From JADZAA01 sp039810485 (lineage in GTDB: Bacteria > Bacteroidota > Ignavibacteria > Kapaibacteriales > UBA961): DNA of 64,000 bases. The stretch lies in assembly GCA_039810485.1 (NCBI GenBank), contig JBDHXA010000002.1, positions 35,468 to 99,467 of the forward strand. Direction: 5' to 3'. Below are positions 17,741-26,091 of this stretch, in pieces (the first letter of the stretch is position 1; the number at the start of each line of letters is the position of its first letter). A program made the position numbers and the translations under genes. The notes beneath the pieces were generated by a model. The model was given only the letters and a program-made list of their open reading frames with translations. It searched no databases and had not been told where the DNA came from.

Positions 17741-19027
17741 TTATTCTATATGGTAGTCGTCAATTTTTCGATACAATGTCCTGTCAGATATTCCCAATAA
17801 TTTTGCCGCCTTTCTTCTGTTTCCTTTAGAACGCTTCAACGCTTCATTTATCATTCGCTTTTCCATATCAACAAGGCGAAGATTTTGGTTAATTTCACTT
17901 ATCTCTGTTTCAGCTCGATAATCAGCGACATTTCCTTCTTCATGATTTTCCACATTATTTTGTGACATTTCATTTTCATTATTTGATTGTGCAGTTGCAT
18001 CGAAAATTTCAGAGGCATTGTCATTCATTTCCAATCTTTGATCAGCAATCATACCCATCATCATGGAAAAGCCACGTTTTAGATCATTAATATCTGCACG
18101 TATTTCTAGAAGGGAGCGATAGATTAGTTCAGCGCTATAATTTCCGGCACTTGATTCATAAAAATCTTGATCCGGCGTATATTTCATTGGCAAATCATGA
18201 TTTGCTCCCTCAGTCAAAGCAGGGCGAATATGCGCTCTCAATACTTCTGGGGTTATTCGCACACCTCGTTCGAGCGTTACTACTGTTTCAATAAAATTTC
18301 TTAATTCACGCACATTTCCTGTCCACGGCAAATGCTCCAACACTTCCATGGCATCGTCAGAAAAACCGCCAAATGTCAATCCAATTTTTTCTGCTGCTTT
18401 CGCTGCAAAATATAATGCTAAATAAGGAATATCCTCGATATGCTTGCGCAAAGGCGGCAGAACAATTTGCACGGAATTAAGACGGAAAAATAAATCTTGT
18501 CGAAAATTTCCGCGTTTAACTTCGTATTCAAGATCGCGATTGGTTGCAGCAATTACTCGCACGTTCACTTGCCGAACATCCGAAGATCCAAGTCGCGAAT
18601 ATTCGCCGTTTTCAAGGATTCTCAGCAATTTGACTTGTGTCGCGATAGGCATTTCGCCTATTTCATCAAGAAATATTGTGCCATTGTGAGCGGATTCAAA
18701 GAACCCTTTTCTTTGTTCTGCTGCGCCCGTAAACGCGCCTTTTTCATGTCCAAACAACTCAGATTCAAGAAGTGTTTCGGGTATTGCGCCACAATTAACA
18801 CTCACAAACGGATATTTTCTTCTCTTGCTAAGTCCATGCACTGCTTGTGCAAACACTTCTTTTCCAGTGCCTGTTTCACCAGTTATCAACACCGTAAGAT
18901 CTGTTGGAGCAACCTGAATAAGGCGTTTGATTGAGAGCAGCATTGCAGGCGATCGTCCAACAATGCCAAAGCGCATTTGGAGATTGTCCAAAATATTATT
19001 TTCTATGTCGAAAGATTTAACAGCCAT
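17741..19027 (-). CDS. Sigma-54-dependent transcriptional activator without receiver domain
   Basis: The 428-residue protein (start at ATG 19027, MAVKSFDIEN; a longer start is possible) opens almost directly with the AAA+ domain: GETGTGKE Walker A, ESELFGHEKGAFTGA with the sigma-54-contacting GAFTGA loop, GTIFLDEIGEM Walker B, and the NVRELRNFIETVV sensor region. A 100-residue Asn/Glu-rich linker follows, then a Fis-type helix-turn-helix (NRRKAAKLLGISDRTLYRKI). It therefore activates sigma-54 promoters but lacks a phospho-receiver, so its activity must be controlled some other way (level, partner protein or ligand). It lies 73 bases downstream of gpmA with a hairpin between them. Confidence 0.88.
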   Translation of the reverse strand: MAVKSFDIENNILDNLQMRFGIVGRSPAMLLSIKRLIQVAPTDLTVLITGETGTGKEVFAQAVHGLSKRRKYPFVSVNCGAIPETLLESELFGHEKGAFTGAAEQRKGFFESAHNGTIFLDEIGEMPIATQVKLLRILENGEYSRLGSSDVRQVNVRVIAATNRDLEYEVKRGNFRQDLFFRLNSVQIVLPPLRKHIEDIPYLALYFAAKAAEKIGLTFGGFSDDAMEVLEHLPWTGNVRELRNFIETVVTLERGVRITPEVLRAHIRPALTEGANHDLPMKYTPDQDFYESSAGNYSAELIYRSLLEIRADINDLKRGFSMMMGMIADQRLEMNDNASEIFDATAQSNNENEMSQNNVENHEEGNVADYRAETEISEINQNLRLVDMEKRMINEALKRSKGNRRKAAKLLGISDRTLYRKIDDYHIE

Positions 19028-19050
19028 AAATAAGCGGGCATATATGCATA

Positions 19051-19084
19051 ATAGGCGGCATTGGTTGCACCATACGCCGCCTAT
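19051..19084 (-). terminator. 9-bp hairpin between gpmA and the sigma-54 activator
   Basis: ATAGGCGGC (19051-19059) pairs perfectly with GCCGCCTAT (19076-19084) around a 16-base loop. It starts about 17 bases past the gpmA stop on the minus strand. There is no strong T tract after it, so it could be a terminator, an mRNA 3' stabiliser or a leader structure for the activator gene. Confidence 0.5.
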
Positions 19085-19100
19085 CATTAATCGTTCTTTC

Positions 19101-19709
19101 TTATTTCAACTCTTTTTTTGAAATAATTGAGAGGTTGTTGTCAAGCTCATACACAATAGGGGAGCCAGTTGCTATATTAAGATCCAAAATCTCTTCTTTG
19201 TTTAAATGTTCGATTTCTGCCACAAGAGCTCGCAAAGAATTACCATGTGCAACAATCAGCACATTCAAACCTGATTGTATCTTTGGCAGAATATGCTCGC
19301 GAAAATATGGCAGCACACGCTGCTGTGTCATCTGAAGCGACTCACCGTTCGGCGGAGGAACGTCATAGCTTCGCCGCCATATTTTTAATTGCTCTCCGCC
19401 ATATTGCCGCCCTATATCGTCCTTGTTGAGTCCCTGCAAATCGCCGTAATGACGTTCATTCAACGCATGATCGCGCTCTGTCGGCAAATTATGTATTCCG
19501 GCTTGATTCAATACGATTGCGGCAGTATTTATGGCGCGTTTAAGAACTGAAGTAAATAGATAATCAATTCGGTAAGATGCAATTAATTCGCCGGCATGGC
19601 GCGCTTCATTTTCTCCTTTTGGTGACAAATCAACATCAACCCAGCCGGTAAAGCGATTTTCAAGATTCCATACAGATTCGCCGTGGCGAAGTAAAATTAA
19701 AATTGACAT
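19101..19709 (-). CDS. gpmA: 2,3-bisphosphoglycerate-dependent phosphoglycerate mutase
   Basis: The 202-residue protein has the phospho-histidine motif LLRHGESVWN (His9), followed by RFTGWVDVDLSPKG, LNERHYGDLQG and AHGNSLRALV with the second catalytic histidine; these are specific to dPGM. It interconverts 3- and 2-phosphoglycerate in glycolysis. Length is about 25-45 residues shorter than the E. coli enzyme (about 250); the region between LNERHYGDLQG and VAHGNS is compact while all catalytic motifs are kept. It is transcribed toward the sigma-54 activator. Confidence 0.92.
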   Translation of the reverse strand: MSILILLRHGESVWNLENRFTGWVDVDLSPKGENEARHAGELIASYRIDYLFTSVLKRAINTAAIVLNQAGIHNLPTERDHALNERHYGDLQGLNKDDIGRQYGGEQLKIWRRSYDVPPPNGESLQMTQQRVLPYFREHILPKIQSGLNVLIVAHGNSLRALVAEIEHLNKEEILDLNIATGSPIVYELDNNLSIISKKELK

Positions 19710-19774
19710 GAAATTCCTTTATATAAAACTAATCACTTGATGCAAGTATATTTTATCAATGTGTTAATTACACA

Positions 19775-21895
19775 TTACTGAACAGCTGCCCAAAGTGTTT
19801 TAATTGATAAGCCATTTGCATACAATGTTGCAAAATAAATACCTTTTTCCAAATTTTGGGTGTTTACCGAGAATGAATTTACGCCGGCATTTGCATCATT
19901 TTGATAATAAGTTGCAACTGTTCTGCCAAGCATGTCGGTTAGTCGCATTTCAATATATGCTGCATGAAAAAGAGAAAATTTGCATACTGCGTCGCCAGCC
20001 GTCGGATTTGGCGTTATTTCGAATATATTTTCGTCAGACTCAATATTGTTGGCAGAGTTGGCAGTAGACAATGTAAAAGAAAAAAGTCGAGTTGGAGCAA
20101 TATATGGATATTTCGCAGACCGTCCATTTTTGGCGGCTGCGGTGAAATAATACTCTATTATATCGCCATCTTTCAGATTATCCGCAGGAATAACGCCAGA
20201 AAAATTAGCTGCATCCGATGAACTAGAAGCAACATCGTTAAAGCTTTGATCAGTTGATTTTCTCCAATGAAGGGCTGAGGCAGCAACGCCGCTGTGATTG
20301 TAAATTGAGGCGACAATATTAAATCCTCCCTGCTGCGGCTTTGCAACAAATCTTGAAAGCGGTTGATGTACAAATTTTATAGGATTTTCTGCCGGAATTT
20401 GCATAGTTATACAATGGATAGCACCGCCAAGCGGCGTAAGCCAGCGAGAATCAATCGGAATGATACGATATCCCGGAAGCGCTCTTTCATAAATTGATTG
20501 CGCTTGCGCGTCTAGTTGCGCATTCCCAGAGTTAGCATCGGAAAACGACGGGAAAATATAGGTATTATTCATTATCAAGCCATTGATAAAACCTCGCGCA
20601 TCCCAATTGAATGATTCGCAAGTTATGCTGTCGTATCTGCCATCGTCGGAAGTTGGCAAAGGAAATCGAACAATATTAAACGGTTTGCCGTCAGCGGCAA
20701 TAGCTGTTGCTATTTTATTTTTTAGATTATACTCAACATTGGCATAATCATAAAATTGCGGCGTTTGCATTACTTTGGGATACTCTGTGACAGCAATTGT
20801 ATTATCATTCAGAATTTTAGTGTAAATATCAATGTGAGTAGTTCCGCCGTCGCATTGCAAAGCACGCAATTCAATCGGAGTTTTCAGACCGAATACTCGC
20901 TTGATTGTATCGCGTAGCTGCGCAGGAGGAATAGGAGTTTTGGGAGTTAAGCCATGCCCCAGATTATCATTATTATTCTCGAATAATCCATCACTATAAA
21001 ATCCGGTTCCATGTCCGTCCGTCATGAAATTGCCGCCTTCAATTTCAAGCTCGGTCTTAAAATTCTGATAACCAAGTTTATTGGCAATGAAGGAAGGAAT
21101 ATCATCATCAAGCGGCCGTCCAGGATAGTAAGAAGCGTCTAAAAAAGCAAGAGAATCATTATCCCCATAATAAAAGCCATGCGGTCCGCAGTCGCGCATC
21201 CAAAATGCATTTCCCCATGATTCTTTCAGCATAAAGCGATAATTATAGAGCGGTGTATTATGCGATGCCATAAATTCTTTGATTATTACGCTGTCTTGTG
21301 GGCGATGAATTTGTATCCACACTTGAACTTCCTGCTGTATTGCATCCGCGAGCTTCATCCAAGTATTCGCATAAGGGCTGTTGTCTTCTACATCCGGCTC
21401 AAAAACTTGAATCGTAATAATTTTCGGACGATAATCTCCGTTGGGCAATTCTTCATATTCTAAGGCATAACCCTTAATAAACGGCTCGACAAAATTTCCT
21501 GCAGAATCGAAAGCATTGTATGGCCATGCAATATAAACTGCTTGCAGTTCTTCATATTCAGCTGGCACGCGAAATGAAGCAGGCAATTCCTTAACGGATA
21601 AAGATTTTTCTGCTCTCGAAGTTTTGCTCAAGTTTTCTGAATGAGAAACAAGATATCTTTGGAATTGGTCTTTCCGCATTTTCAAACGCTTATACATATT
21701 AAGATAATCTTTCGACGTCATTGCTGACATTTTTTTTCTAATGGCGTCTTTCTGTTCATGTAATTGAGTTGAAGATACTAACGAATAATTTTGCGACATT
21801 AGTGATTTATCATTGTCTTGCGCTGAGAGGTGAGCAACACCAAAAAAAGCGCATAGGACGCTTATAGTCAAACATACTAAGCAGTTATTTCTCAT
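19775..21895 (-). CDS. T9SS-exported peptidylarginine/agmatine deiminase-like protein (PPAD architecture)
   Basis: About 706 residues from the ATG at 21895 (an ATG 18 bases upstream is also possible). A signal peptide (CLTISVLCAFFGVAHLSAQ) and a roughly 80-residue charged pro-region precede a PAD_porph/agmatine deiminase catalytic domain. In this numbering the active-site residues are Asp235 (WMRDCGP), His354 and Asp356 (GTTHIDIY) and Cys495 (GGAIHCITMQIP). An Ig-like domain follows (SGVAASALHWRKS, GDIIEYYFTAA), then a type A sorting domain (ITPNPTAG, DMLGRTVA, LEKGIYFATL). This order is that of Porphyromonas gingivalis PPAD, which citrullinates peptide arginines outside the cell; plain agmatine deiminases lack the signal, Ig and sorting parts. 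Substrate remains an inference. Confidence 0.85.
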   Translation of the reverse strand: MRNNCLVCLTISVLCAFFGVAHLSAQDNDKSLMSQNYSLVSSTQLHEQKDAIRKKMSAMTSKDYLNMYKRLKMRKDQFQRYLVSHSENLSKTSRAEKSLSVKELPASFRVPAEYEELQAVYIAWPYNAFDSAGNFVEPFIKGYALEYEELPNGDYRPKIITIQVFEPDVEDNSPYANTWMKLADAIQQEVQVWIQIHRPQDSVIIKEFMASHNTPLYNYRFMLKESWGNAFWMRDCGPHGFYYGDNDSLAFLDASYYPGRPLDDDIPSFIANKLGYQNFKTELEIEGGNFMTDGHGTGFYSDGLFENNNDNLGHGLTPKTPIPPAQLRDTIKRVFGLKTPIELRALQCDGGTTHIDIYTKILNDNTIAVTEYPKVMQTPQFYDYANVEYNLKNKIATAIAADGKPFNIVRFPLPTSDDGRYDSITCESFNWDARGFINGLIMNNTYIFPSFSDANSGNAQLDAQAQSIYERALPGYRIIPIDSRWLTPLGGAIHCITMQIPAENPIKFVHQPLSRFVAKPQQGGFNIVASIYNHSGVAASALHWRKSTDQSFNDVASSSSDAANFSGVIPADNLKDGDIIEYYFTAAAKNGRSAKYPYIAPTRLFSFTLSTANSANNIESDENIFEITPNPTAGDAVCKFSLFHAAYIEMRLTDMLGRTVATYYQNDANAGVNSFSVNTQNLEKGIYFATLYANGLSIKTLWAAVQ

Positions 21896-21960
21896 AACAT
21901 TCACTTTTTGCATAAAATTGTTTTTTTTTGATTTATAATCCAAAGCGGCATTTCGACTAC

Positions 21961-22140
21961 GCTCAATGAACGCATTTCAGTTAAGGTCGCGCTGTGCGCA
22001 CTCGAAACAAGCTCAATGAACGCATTTCAGTTAAAGTCGCGCTGTGCACACTCGAAACAAGCTCAATGAACGCATTTCAGTTAAGGTCGCGCTGTGCGCA
22101 CTCGAAACAAGCTCAATGAGCGCATTTCAGTTAGAAGTCA
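21961..22140. repeat. 50-bp direct tandem repeat, three full copies plus one partial
   Basis: The unit starts GCTCAATGAACGCATTTCAG and ends CACTCGAAACAA. Copies lie at 21961-22010, 22011-22060 and 22061-22110 with one to three differences each; a fourth copy decays after 22130. The lead-in TTTCGACTACGCTCAATGAACG resembles the interspersed CGAnnnxGCTCAnTGAnCG repeats common in Bacteroidetes-type genomes. Each unit includes the palindrome GTGCGCAC (changed in copy 2). No unique spacers exist, so this is not CRISPR. Confidence 0.9.
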
Positions 22141-22166
22141 AGCTGAACGCGCAGACGAAGCGTGTC

Positions 22167-22388
22167 TTATTGCTTGTTTTTCTTCGATCTTAGTATTTTG
22201 GGCTCAAAAGTAGCTTTTATTTCTTGAACGTCGCGCCGAATGTCGTTTGCAATTTTACGTATGCGCTGCATAGAGCGTCGAAGTCGTATGCCTGCTTCGC
22301 GATTTTCATTTTCATAGAATTTGTTATAATCTTGCTCGCTGTCTTCGATAGCTGAAAGCAGCTCTTCATAGCGATTTATAGATCTCAT
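22167..22388 (-). CDS. Hc1/histone-H1-like small nucleoid protein
   Basis: A 73-residue, mostly helical and basic protein. The sequence YNKFYENENREAGIRLRRSM followed by RKIANDIRRDVQEIK matches the pattern of the short histone-H1-like (Hc1) proteins found across Bacteroidetes and Chlamydiae: a KFY(x)3N(x)2AG(x)RxRK/R core and a helix rich in alternating acid and base residues, ending in a Lys-rich tail (RSKKNKQ). Such proteins bind DNA and are thought to help organise the nucleoid. It lies 18 bases downstream of the subtilase gene and just before the tandem repeats, which occupy its 3' side. Confidence 0.75.
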   Translation of the reverse strand: MRSINRYEELLSAIEDSEQDYNKFYENENREAGIRLRRSMQRIRKIANDIRRDVQEIKATFEPKILRSKKNKQ

Positions 22389-22406
22389 TTTACCTTTATG
22401 GGAAAA

Positions 22407-25271
22407 TCATCTCACAAAAATAAATGGTAATGAATTTCTATGCCCTTGCGATTCGAGATGAACAAAATACATACCCGAATAAATCGAAGCGGCAGACAAT
22501 GTAAAACGATGGAATCCTGCATCAACAGCACCAATATGACTTTCCGTGGCTTTCTTTCCTAATATGTCATATATCGTTAATTTTACATCATCGAGAGCTG
22601 ACGGAAAATATATCTCCGTTTGAATATCGTCATTCTGCATTACCGGATTTGGAAAAACTTTTGTTAACGCTGGCAACAACGGAAGCGACTCAAAGTTAAA
22701 TCCGGACGCGATATTATATTCATCGGCTGCTTTGCGAATTTCACGAATTCCTTTTGTCAGTTCATCATGATTTGGTGCTGCGCCTATGGCAAAAGCGACG
22801 CGAGTTGTTTTTCCGGCTTCAAGCGTTATAGGCCCTGCTGCCAGCACCATTGAAATATCGCCTTGCGAAGAAATCATTCGAGCAAGTCCGCTCGACATTG
22901 TCTGCCATTTTTCGTCGCGTGTAAATCCGTCGTACACGCCCGGATTATCCGCAGTAGTACCATCATTATCAATGGCAAAGAAATTTAACGGCTGATTTGT
23001 TAACAGCGTTGCTCCAGTATATGGCAAGGTTGAATCAACGGCATTATATGCATATCCATATCCATCTGATCCGTCAAAACGAGATATATTATTATCGCCA
23101 GAAGGACCGATATCCCAATCATAAAATAATCCTGCATGAAGATTCAGCATCGTTTTATTTGTTTTATTAGTAATATCATAGGTAATGACAACAAAATTTT
23201 CCCGACCTTCCCCTGAGAACTGATGACAATGTTGAGAAACACTAACGCCTGCATCAAAGAGTCCATTTGTGTCGGCAAATTGAGCTTGGCCATCCATCAG
23301 CGAAATAATACCCGGAAAAGTTGTTGTGAATATTGAGGCGGGATGGAAAGAATTATCTTGAACACTTTGATTGGACGAACGCACCACATCGGATAGGTTT
23401 TCGGCAGACACACCAACCATCAATCCGCTTTCATACATTAAATTAGAGCTGTTTTTAAATCGAAATCCATTTCCCTGCATATTCGACGGATAATCATTGT
23501 AGCCAATATTTCCGCGGCTATTGAATGTAACCGCTAAATTATTTGCGTTCATTTCGCGATATGTCGGATTGACAATCAGTGAAAAATAGCTGGTAGAAGT
23601 TAATCCTGAATCAATAATGGCTACTCTCCATTCTAAGCGGTAATTCGCGGGAATTTCAGCCGGAATGGTAAATGTAAATGATTGAGGTAATGTAACTTCC
23701 TCGCCGGAAGCAATTTTTCCTATATTGATTTGCTGTGGCTGCGGTATAATATTGAGCGAAGGCAAAGTAGAAATTGACACAGTCGCATTGGATAATGGCG
23801 ACAATACATTTCTAATTTGCAGCGTTGCTGTTATCTGTTCATTTGGTGAAAAAATGCCGTCCGGGTTTTGTTCTTTGAGCTTGAATGAAACCATTTCAGC
23901 CCATTTAATATTTTTTTCACTAATCGCTTTTAAAAAGTTCACGCGCCCTGAGCCTAATTTTCCAATATATCCGAAATTCAACGAGTCGACATTATCGGCT
24001 GTTGCTTTTATGTGAGCGGCTGCCTGCACGGCTGAATACTCAGGATGCTTCAACCGCACTAATGCCCCCAATCCGGCTCCAATCGGCGATGCCATCGAAG
24101 TTCCACTATTATAACCATATTCATTTTTTGGAAGTGTAGAATAGATATTCAAGCCCGGAGCGCAAACATCCACAGTTCCATTATAGTTCGAAAATCCGGT
24201 TTTGTAATCATTTTCATCTGTTGCGGCCACCGACACTACTCCCGGATATGCTGCAGGATAAAACGGCGAATCCAGCCCGTCATTGCCGGCTGCAGCCACG
24301 ATAAGTGCGCCAAGCTCTTGCGCAGTATGCACAATTTCTGCTTCCGATTCCGAGCCGGCCTGCCCTCCCCAGCTGCAATTTATCACCTTTGCGCCGGCAG
24401 CAGCAGCATAGAGCAATCCGTCGTAACTATTGCTCACTGAGTTGCTTCCAATGTCATTTCCTATTTTTACCGGAAGAATCCTAACATTTATAGCAGCGCC
24501 TGCAATGCCAATTCCGTTGTTGACTGCTGCGGCTGCTATACCTGCCACATGCGTACCATGAGGATTGCCGGGCATTGGGTCGTTATCTCCTCCCTTCGGC
24601 GAAGTCGAGCTTACAAAATCCCATCCGTGCCAGTCATCCACATAGCCGTTATTATCGTCATCAACGCCATTACTTCGCTTATTGCGTCCAAGTGAGTCAG
24701 TGCCGTCTTCGCCAGCATTGACATACATCACCGGAGACAAATCCTCATGCAAATAATCAACGCCAGTATCAACTATGCCCAATGTTAATGGCGAAGCCGC
24801 AGTGTCAATCTCTTTCCACGCTTCTACTGCTTTCACAACTCTCAAATGATAAAGTTTGTCCCAATACGGATCATTTGGATAGTCCTCAACGAAATACCGT
24901 TTAGGCATTGGCTCGGCATATTCAAAATCGGGGAATGAACGAAGTTTTCCTATTATCAGAGCAATATCACGATCATTTGAAAATTCAATTCCGCAAATTC
25001 GCGACAAATTGTCGGCAAGCGAAGATTTTAATTTTAACAAACTCTGTTCAAGTTCCTTTTTCCTTATCATTTTAAGCGTGGCGTCTCTTACCAATGGGCT
25101 TGTCTGATGACTGCCAAATAAATGGCGCAAGGCCTCAATTTCTCCTATGCGCCCTGCTGCTTTCCACGTTGAAAAAGCGGACGAATTTTCACGGAATTTG
25201 ACTGCAATTATCTCATTTGCAAGTGAAGGCGCAACAAAGGCGCAGCAAAGTAACAGTAATCGAATTATCAT
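22407..25271 (-). CDS. Subtilisin-like serine peptidase (S8) with T9SS sorting domain
   Basis: About 954 residues from the ATG at 25271; an ATG at 25313 would add 14 residues and overlap the upstream gene by 17 bases. A signal peptide (IIRLLLLCCAFVAPSLA) and an inhibitor-like pro-domain precede the S8 domain with the triad Asp168 (GIVDTGVDY), His238 (HGTHVAGIA) and Ser392 (GTSMASP), and the oxyanion Asn330 (AAGND). A long beta-rich region (about residues 460-860) follows, then a type A sorting domain (VFPNPVMQND, YDILGKKATE, IYSGMYFVHL). The protein is predicted to be exported by T9SS and to digest proteins at or outside the cell surface. The FAH-family gene lies immediately upstream, the Hc1-like gene immediately downstream. 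Confidence 0.92.
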   Translation of the reverse strand: MIIRLLLLCCAFVAPSLANEIIAVKFRENSSAFSTWKAAGRIGEIEALRHLFGSHQTSPLVRDATLKMIRKKELEQSLLKLKSSLADNLSRICGIEFSNDRDIALIIGKLRSFPDFEYAEPMPKRYFVEDYPNDPYWDKLYHLRVVKAVEAWKEIDTAASPLTLGIVDTGVDYLHEDLSPVMYVNAGEDGTDSLGRNKRSNGVDDDNNGYVDDWHGWDFVSSTSPKGGDNDPMPGNPHGTHVAGIAAAAVNNGIGIAGAAINVRILPVKIGNDIGSNSVSNSYDGLLYAAAAGAKVINCSWGGQAGSESEAEIVHTAQELGALIVAAAGNDGLDSPFYPAAYPGVVSVAATDENDYKTGFSNYNGTVDVCAPGLNIYSTLPKNEYGYNSGTSMASPIGAGLGALVRLKHPEYSAVQAAAHIKATADNVDSLNFGYIGKLGSGRVNFLKAISEKNIKWAEMVSFKLKEQNPDGIFSPNEQITATLQIRNVLSPLSNATVSISTLPSLNIIPQPQQINIGKIASGEEVTLPQSFTFTIPAEIPANYRLEWRVAIIDSGLTSTSYFSLIVNPTYREMNANNLAVTFNSRGNIGYNDYPSNMQGNGFRFKNSSNLMYESGLMVGVSAENLSDVVRSSNQSVQDNSFHPASIFTTTFPGIISLMDGQAQFADTNGLFDAGVSVSQHCHQFSGEGRENFVVITYDITNKTNKTMLNLHAGLFYDWDIGPSGDNNISRFDGSDGYGYAYNAVDSTLPYTGATLLTNQPLNFFAIDNDGTTADNPGVYDGFTRDEKWQTMSSGLARMISSQGDISMVLAAGPITLEAGKTTRVAFAIGAAPNHDELTKGIREIRKAADEYNIASGFNFESLPLLPALTKVFPNPVMQNDDIQTEIYFPSALDDVKLTIYDILGKKATESHIGAVDAGFHRFTLSAASIYSGMYFVHLESQGHRNSLPFIFVR

Positions 25272-25296
25272 AGTAAGAATAGCTTTTTGCTTAAAT

Positions 25297-25965
25297 TCAA
25301 AGGAACGACACATTCAGCTCCGTATAATCATGCAACAATAACCGCGCATTGTCACCGGATGTTACGCTGCCGACTCCTGAAGGAGTGCCGGTAAAGATGC
25401 AGTCGCCTGCACGAAGCTCGAAAATTGACGACAAATATGCGATAATTTGCGCTGTGGATCTTTCCATTTTTTTGGAGTCGCCATATTGACGCTTCTCGTC
25501 ATTTAGAAATAAAGAGAATGTCAAATGCGGTTCTTTATCTCCATATTTTTCTATAGGTACAATACTAGAAATTGGCGCCGAATGTCTGAATCCTTTGGAC
25601 ACTGCCCATGGCTCGCCGCATTGCTTGGCGCGTTGCTGTGCGTCGCGCGCAGTCAGATCGAGGCCAACGCCATAACCAGCAACAACTTGAAAAGCATTTT
25701 CAGTAGCAATATCTTTGCAGTCACTGCCAATGAGCACAACAAGTTCTGCCTCAAAATGCACTTCCGATGAAAATTTTGGAAGTTCTACGACGGCGCCGTT
25801 AGGCGAATAAGCCGATGGCGGCTTAATGAAAATAATTGGCTCGCTTGGCACAACCGCGCCCATTTCACTTGCGTGGTCGGCATAATTGCGCCCAGCGCAA
25901 TACATTGTGCCGACCTGCATTGTTCGACCATCGGTAAATACATAATTTCTATAATCGAGATTCAT
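25297..25965 (-). CDS. Fumarylacetoacetate hydrolase (FAH) family protein
   Basis: The 222-residue protein matches the short FAH-family enzymes: YCAGRNYADHASEMG at the start of the domain, EAELVVLIG with the metal-binding acidic residues, GYGVGLDLTARDAQ, and IFTGTPSGVG at the C-terminal active-site edge. Short members (YcgM/FAHD1 type) act as acylpyruvate hydrolases or oxaloacetate decarboxylases, whereas true fumarylacetoacetase is about 400 residues. A link to the HPPD pathway 20 kb away is therefore possible but not supported by length. It is read toward the subtilase gene with a 25-base gap. Confidence 0.87.
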   Translation of the reverse strand: MNLDYRNYVFTDGRTMQVGTMYCAGRNYADHASEMGAVVPSEPIIFIKPPSAYSPNGAVVELPKFSSEVHFEAELVVLIGSDCKDIATENAFQVVAGYGVGLDLTARDAQQRAKQCGEPWAVSKGFRHSAPISSIVPIEKYGDKEPHLTFSLFLNDEKRQYGDSKKMERSTAQIIAYLSSIFELRAGDCIFTGTPSGVGSVTSGDNARLLLHDYTELNVSFL

Positions 25966-26022
25966 TTCTATATTGAAGATCGTCGAATGTTAATTTTCCT
26001 TTATTAATTACAACAAAATTAC

Positions 26023-26073
26023 AAAAAAAAGCCCCTGTTTTCGAGATAAAATATACTCGCAAACAAGGGCTTT
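26023..26073 (-). terminator. Strong terminator downstream of ctpA
   Basis: A long interrupted stem (AAAGCCC with GGGCTTT, then TGTTT with AAACA and CGAG with CTCG) is flanked on the minus-strand 3' side by a run of T (eight A on the plus strand at 26023-26030). It sits 18 bases past the ctpA stop codon. Confidence 0.85.
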
Positions 26074-26091
26074 GGCAGTTAGGAGGTTATT

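Noticed and set aside
21961..22140. Repeats considered as a CRISPR array
   Set aside because: The 50-bp units touch each other with no unique spacers and no cas genes are near; this is a simple tandem repeat.
25297..25965. FAH-family gene considered as the final step of the HPPD pathway
   Set aside because: At 222 residues it matches the short acylpyruvase/YcgM group rather than fumarylacetoacetase, and it is 20 kb from hppD.
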